Of a DNA stretch of 5,411 nt, positions 5,252 to 5,411 are shown piece by piece. The stretch is from an uncultured Aeromonadales bacterium (GTDB lineage Bacteria; Pseudomonadota; Gammaproteobacteria; Enterobacterales; Succinivibrionaceae). The position numbers and the translations under genes were made by a program. The DNA lies in NCBI GenBank assembly GCA_902796095.1, contig CADBNP010000342.1:1-5411 (forward strand), given 5' to 3'. How positions within the stretch are numbered: position 1 is the stretch's first letter; every line of letters begins with the position of its first letter. A model generated the notes under the pieces. That model made no database searches, was not told the origin of the DNA, and saw only the letters and a list, made by a program, of their open reading frames with translations.

Positions 5252-5411
5252 TTAACAGACACGGATGCAAGTTTCATGACAGGCATGATCCACATCTCTG
5301 CCTTTGTTGATAAAAAGCTCCGAGGGATTATAACCTGGTTTAATCTGGTCTGAGCAGTATGCTTTCGGAAAAAGTTTTCGGAGTACTTCGATATTTTTAG
5401 AATGTCCAGGT
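5252..5411 (-). CDS. C-terminal 52 residues of a gene extending beyond the right edge, family unknown
   Basis: The minus strand is open from the window edge to TAA at 5254-5252. The fragment begins PGHSKNIEVLRKLFPKAYCS and contains GYNPSELFINKGRDVDHAC, ending near HETCIRVC. It has mixed, natural-looking composition with four cysteines, three of them in the last 11 residues or so (C-x3-C-x4-C), and it is followed by a well-placed terminator, which supports it as the true end of a gene. I do not recognise the family, and too little is present to assign a function. Confidence 0.6.
   Translation of the reverse strand, partial: PGHSKNIEVLRKLFPKAYCSDQIKPGYNPSELFINKGRDVDHACHETCIRVC

Noticed and set aside
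1..5411. A complete defence, toxin-antitoxin, CRISPR or mobile-element system
   Set aside because: The nuclease-like and AlbA_2 pieces are truncated remnants, no array of repeats, integrase or intact transposase is visible, and the 50-residue membrane protein has no evident antitoxin partner.

Overview
The window reads as an accessory region of a diderm, probably gut-associated bacterium. It has a Sec-type signal peptide, a lipobox lipoprotein with Gly after the lipid Cys, moderate-to-low GC, and accessory protein families that are familiar from intestinal bacteria. A gammaproteobacterial gut lineage such as Succinivibrionaceae would fit, but that is an inference from overall impression; no marker gene is present. 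There are no RNA genes, CRISPR arrays, complete insertion sequences or recognisable phage genes.

Layout, left to right. Positions 1-500 hold two fused gene remnants on the plus strand: the middle part of a Schlafen-type AlbA_2 domain, open at the window edge, and in another frame the tail of a PDDEXK_9-type nuclease domain. Positions 501-779 are intergenic and contain a near-perfect head-to-tail duplication (522-557). A gene for an exported protein of unknown function follows (780-1736, plus), with a clear Shine-Dalgarno before a GTG start. Positions 1739-3172 form a minus-strand block: a 50-residue two-helix membrane protein (3172-3020) not previously obvious as an ORF because of its size, a non-resolvable stretch, an intact gamma-glutamylcyclotransferase-like (AIG2/GGCT) gene (2721-2248), and a decayed gene overlapping its stop that once encoded a CxxC-containing protein. 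A weak terminator-like element at 1762-1739 closes this block. The plus strand resumes with a lipoprotein gene (3541-4071), preceded by a striking inverted repeat, and a 356-residue cytosolic protein of an unnamed family (4157-5227). The 3' end of the latter carries a strong hairpin plus T-run that functions in the opposite direction, as the terminator of a minus-strand gene entering from the right edge (5411-5252).

How the genes work together cannot be read with confidence. The region looks like a mosaic of gene cargo in various states of decay: two remnants at the left, one multiply broken gene in the middle, and several intact small genes with their own ribosome binding sites. I see no coherent defence, conjugation or biosynthetic system. 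The most useful additions over a routine annotation are the small membrane protein, the decayed gene after GGCT, the chimeric remnant at the left, and the two minus-strand terminators.
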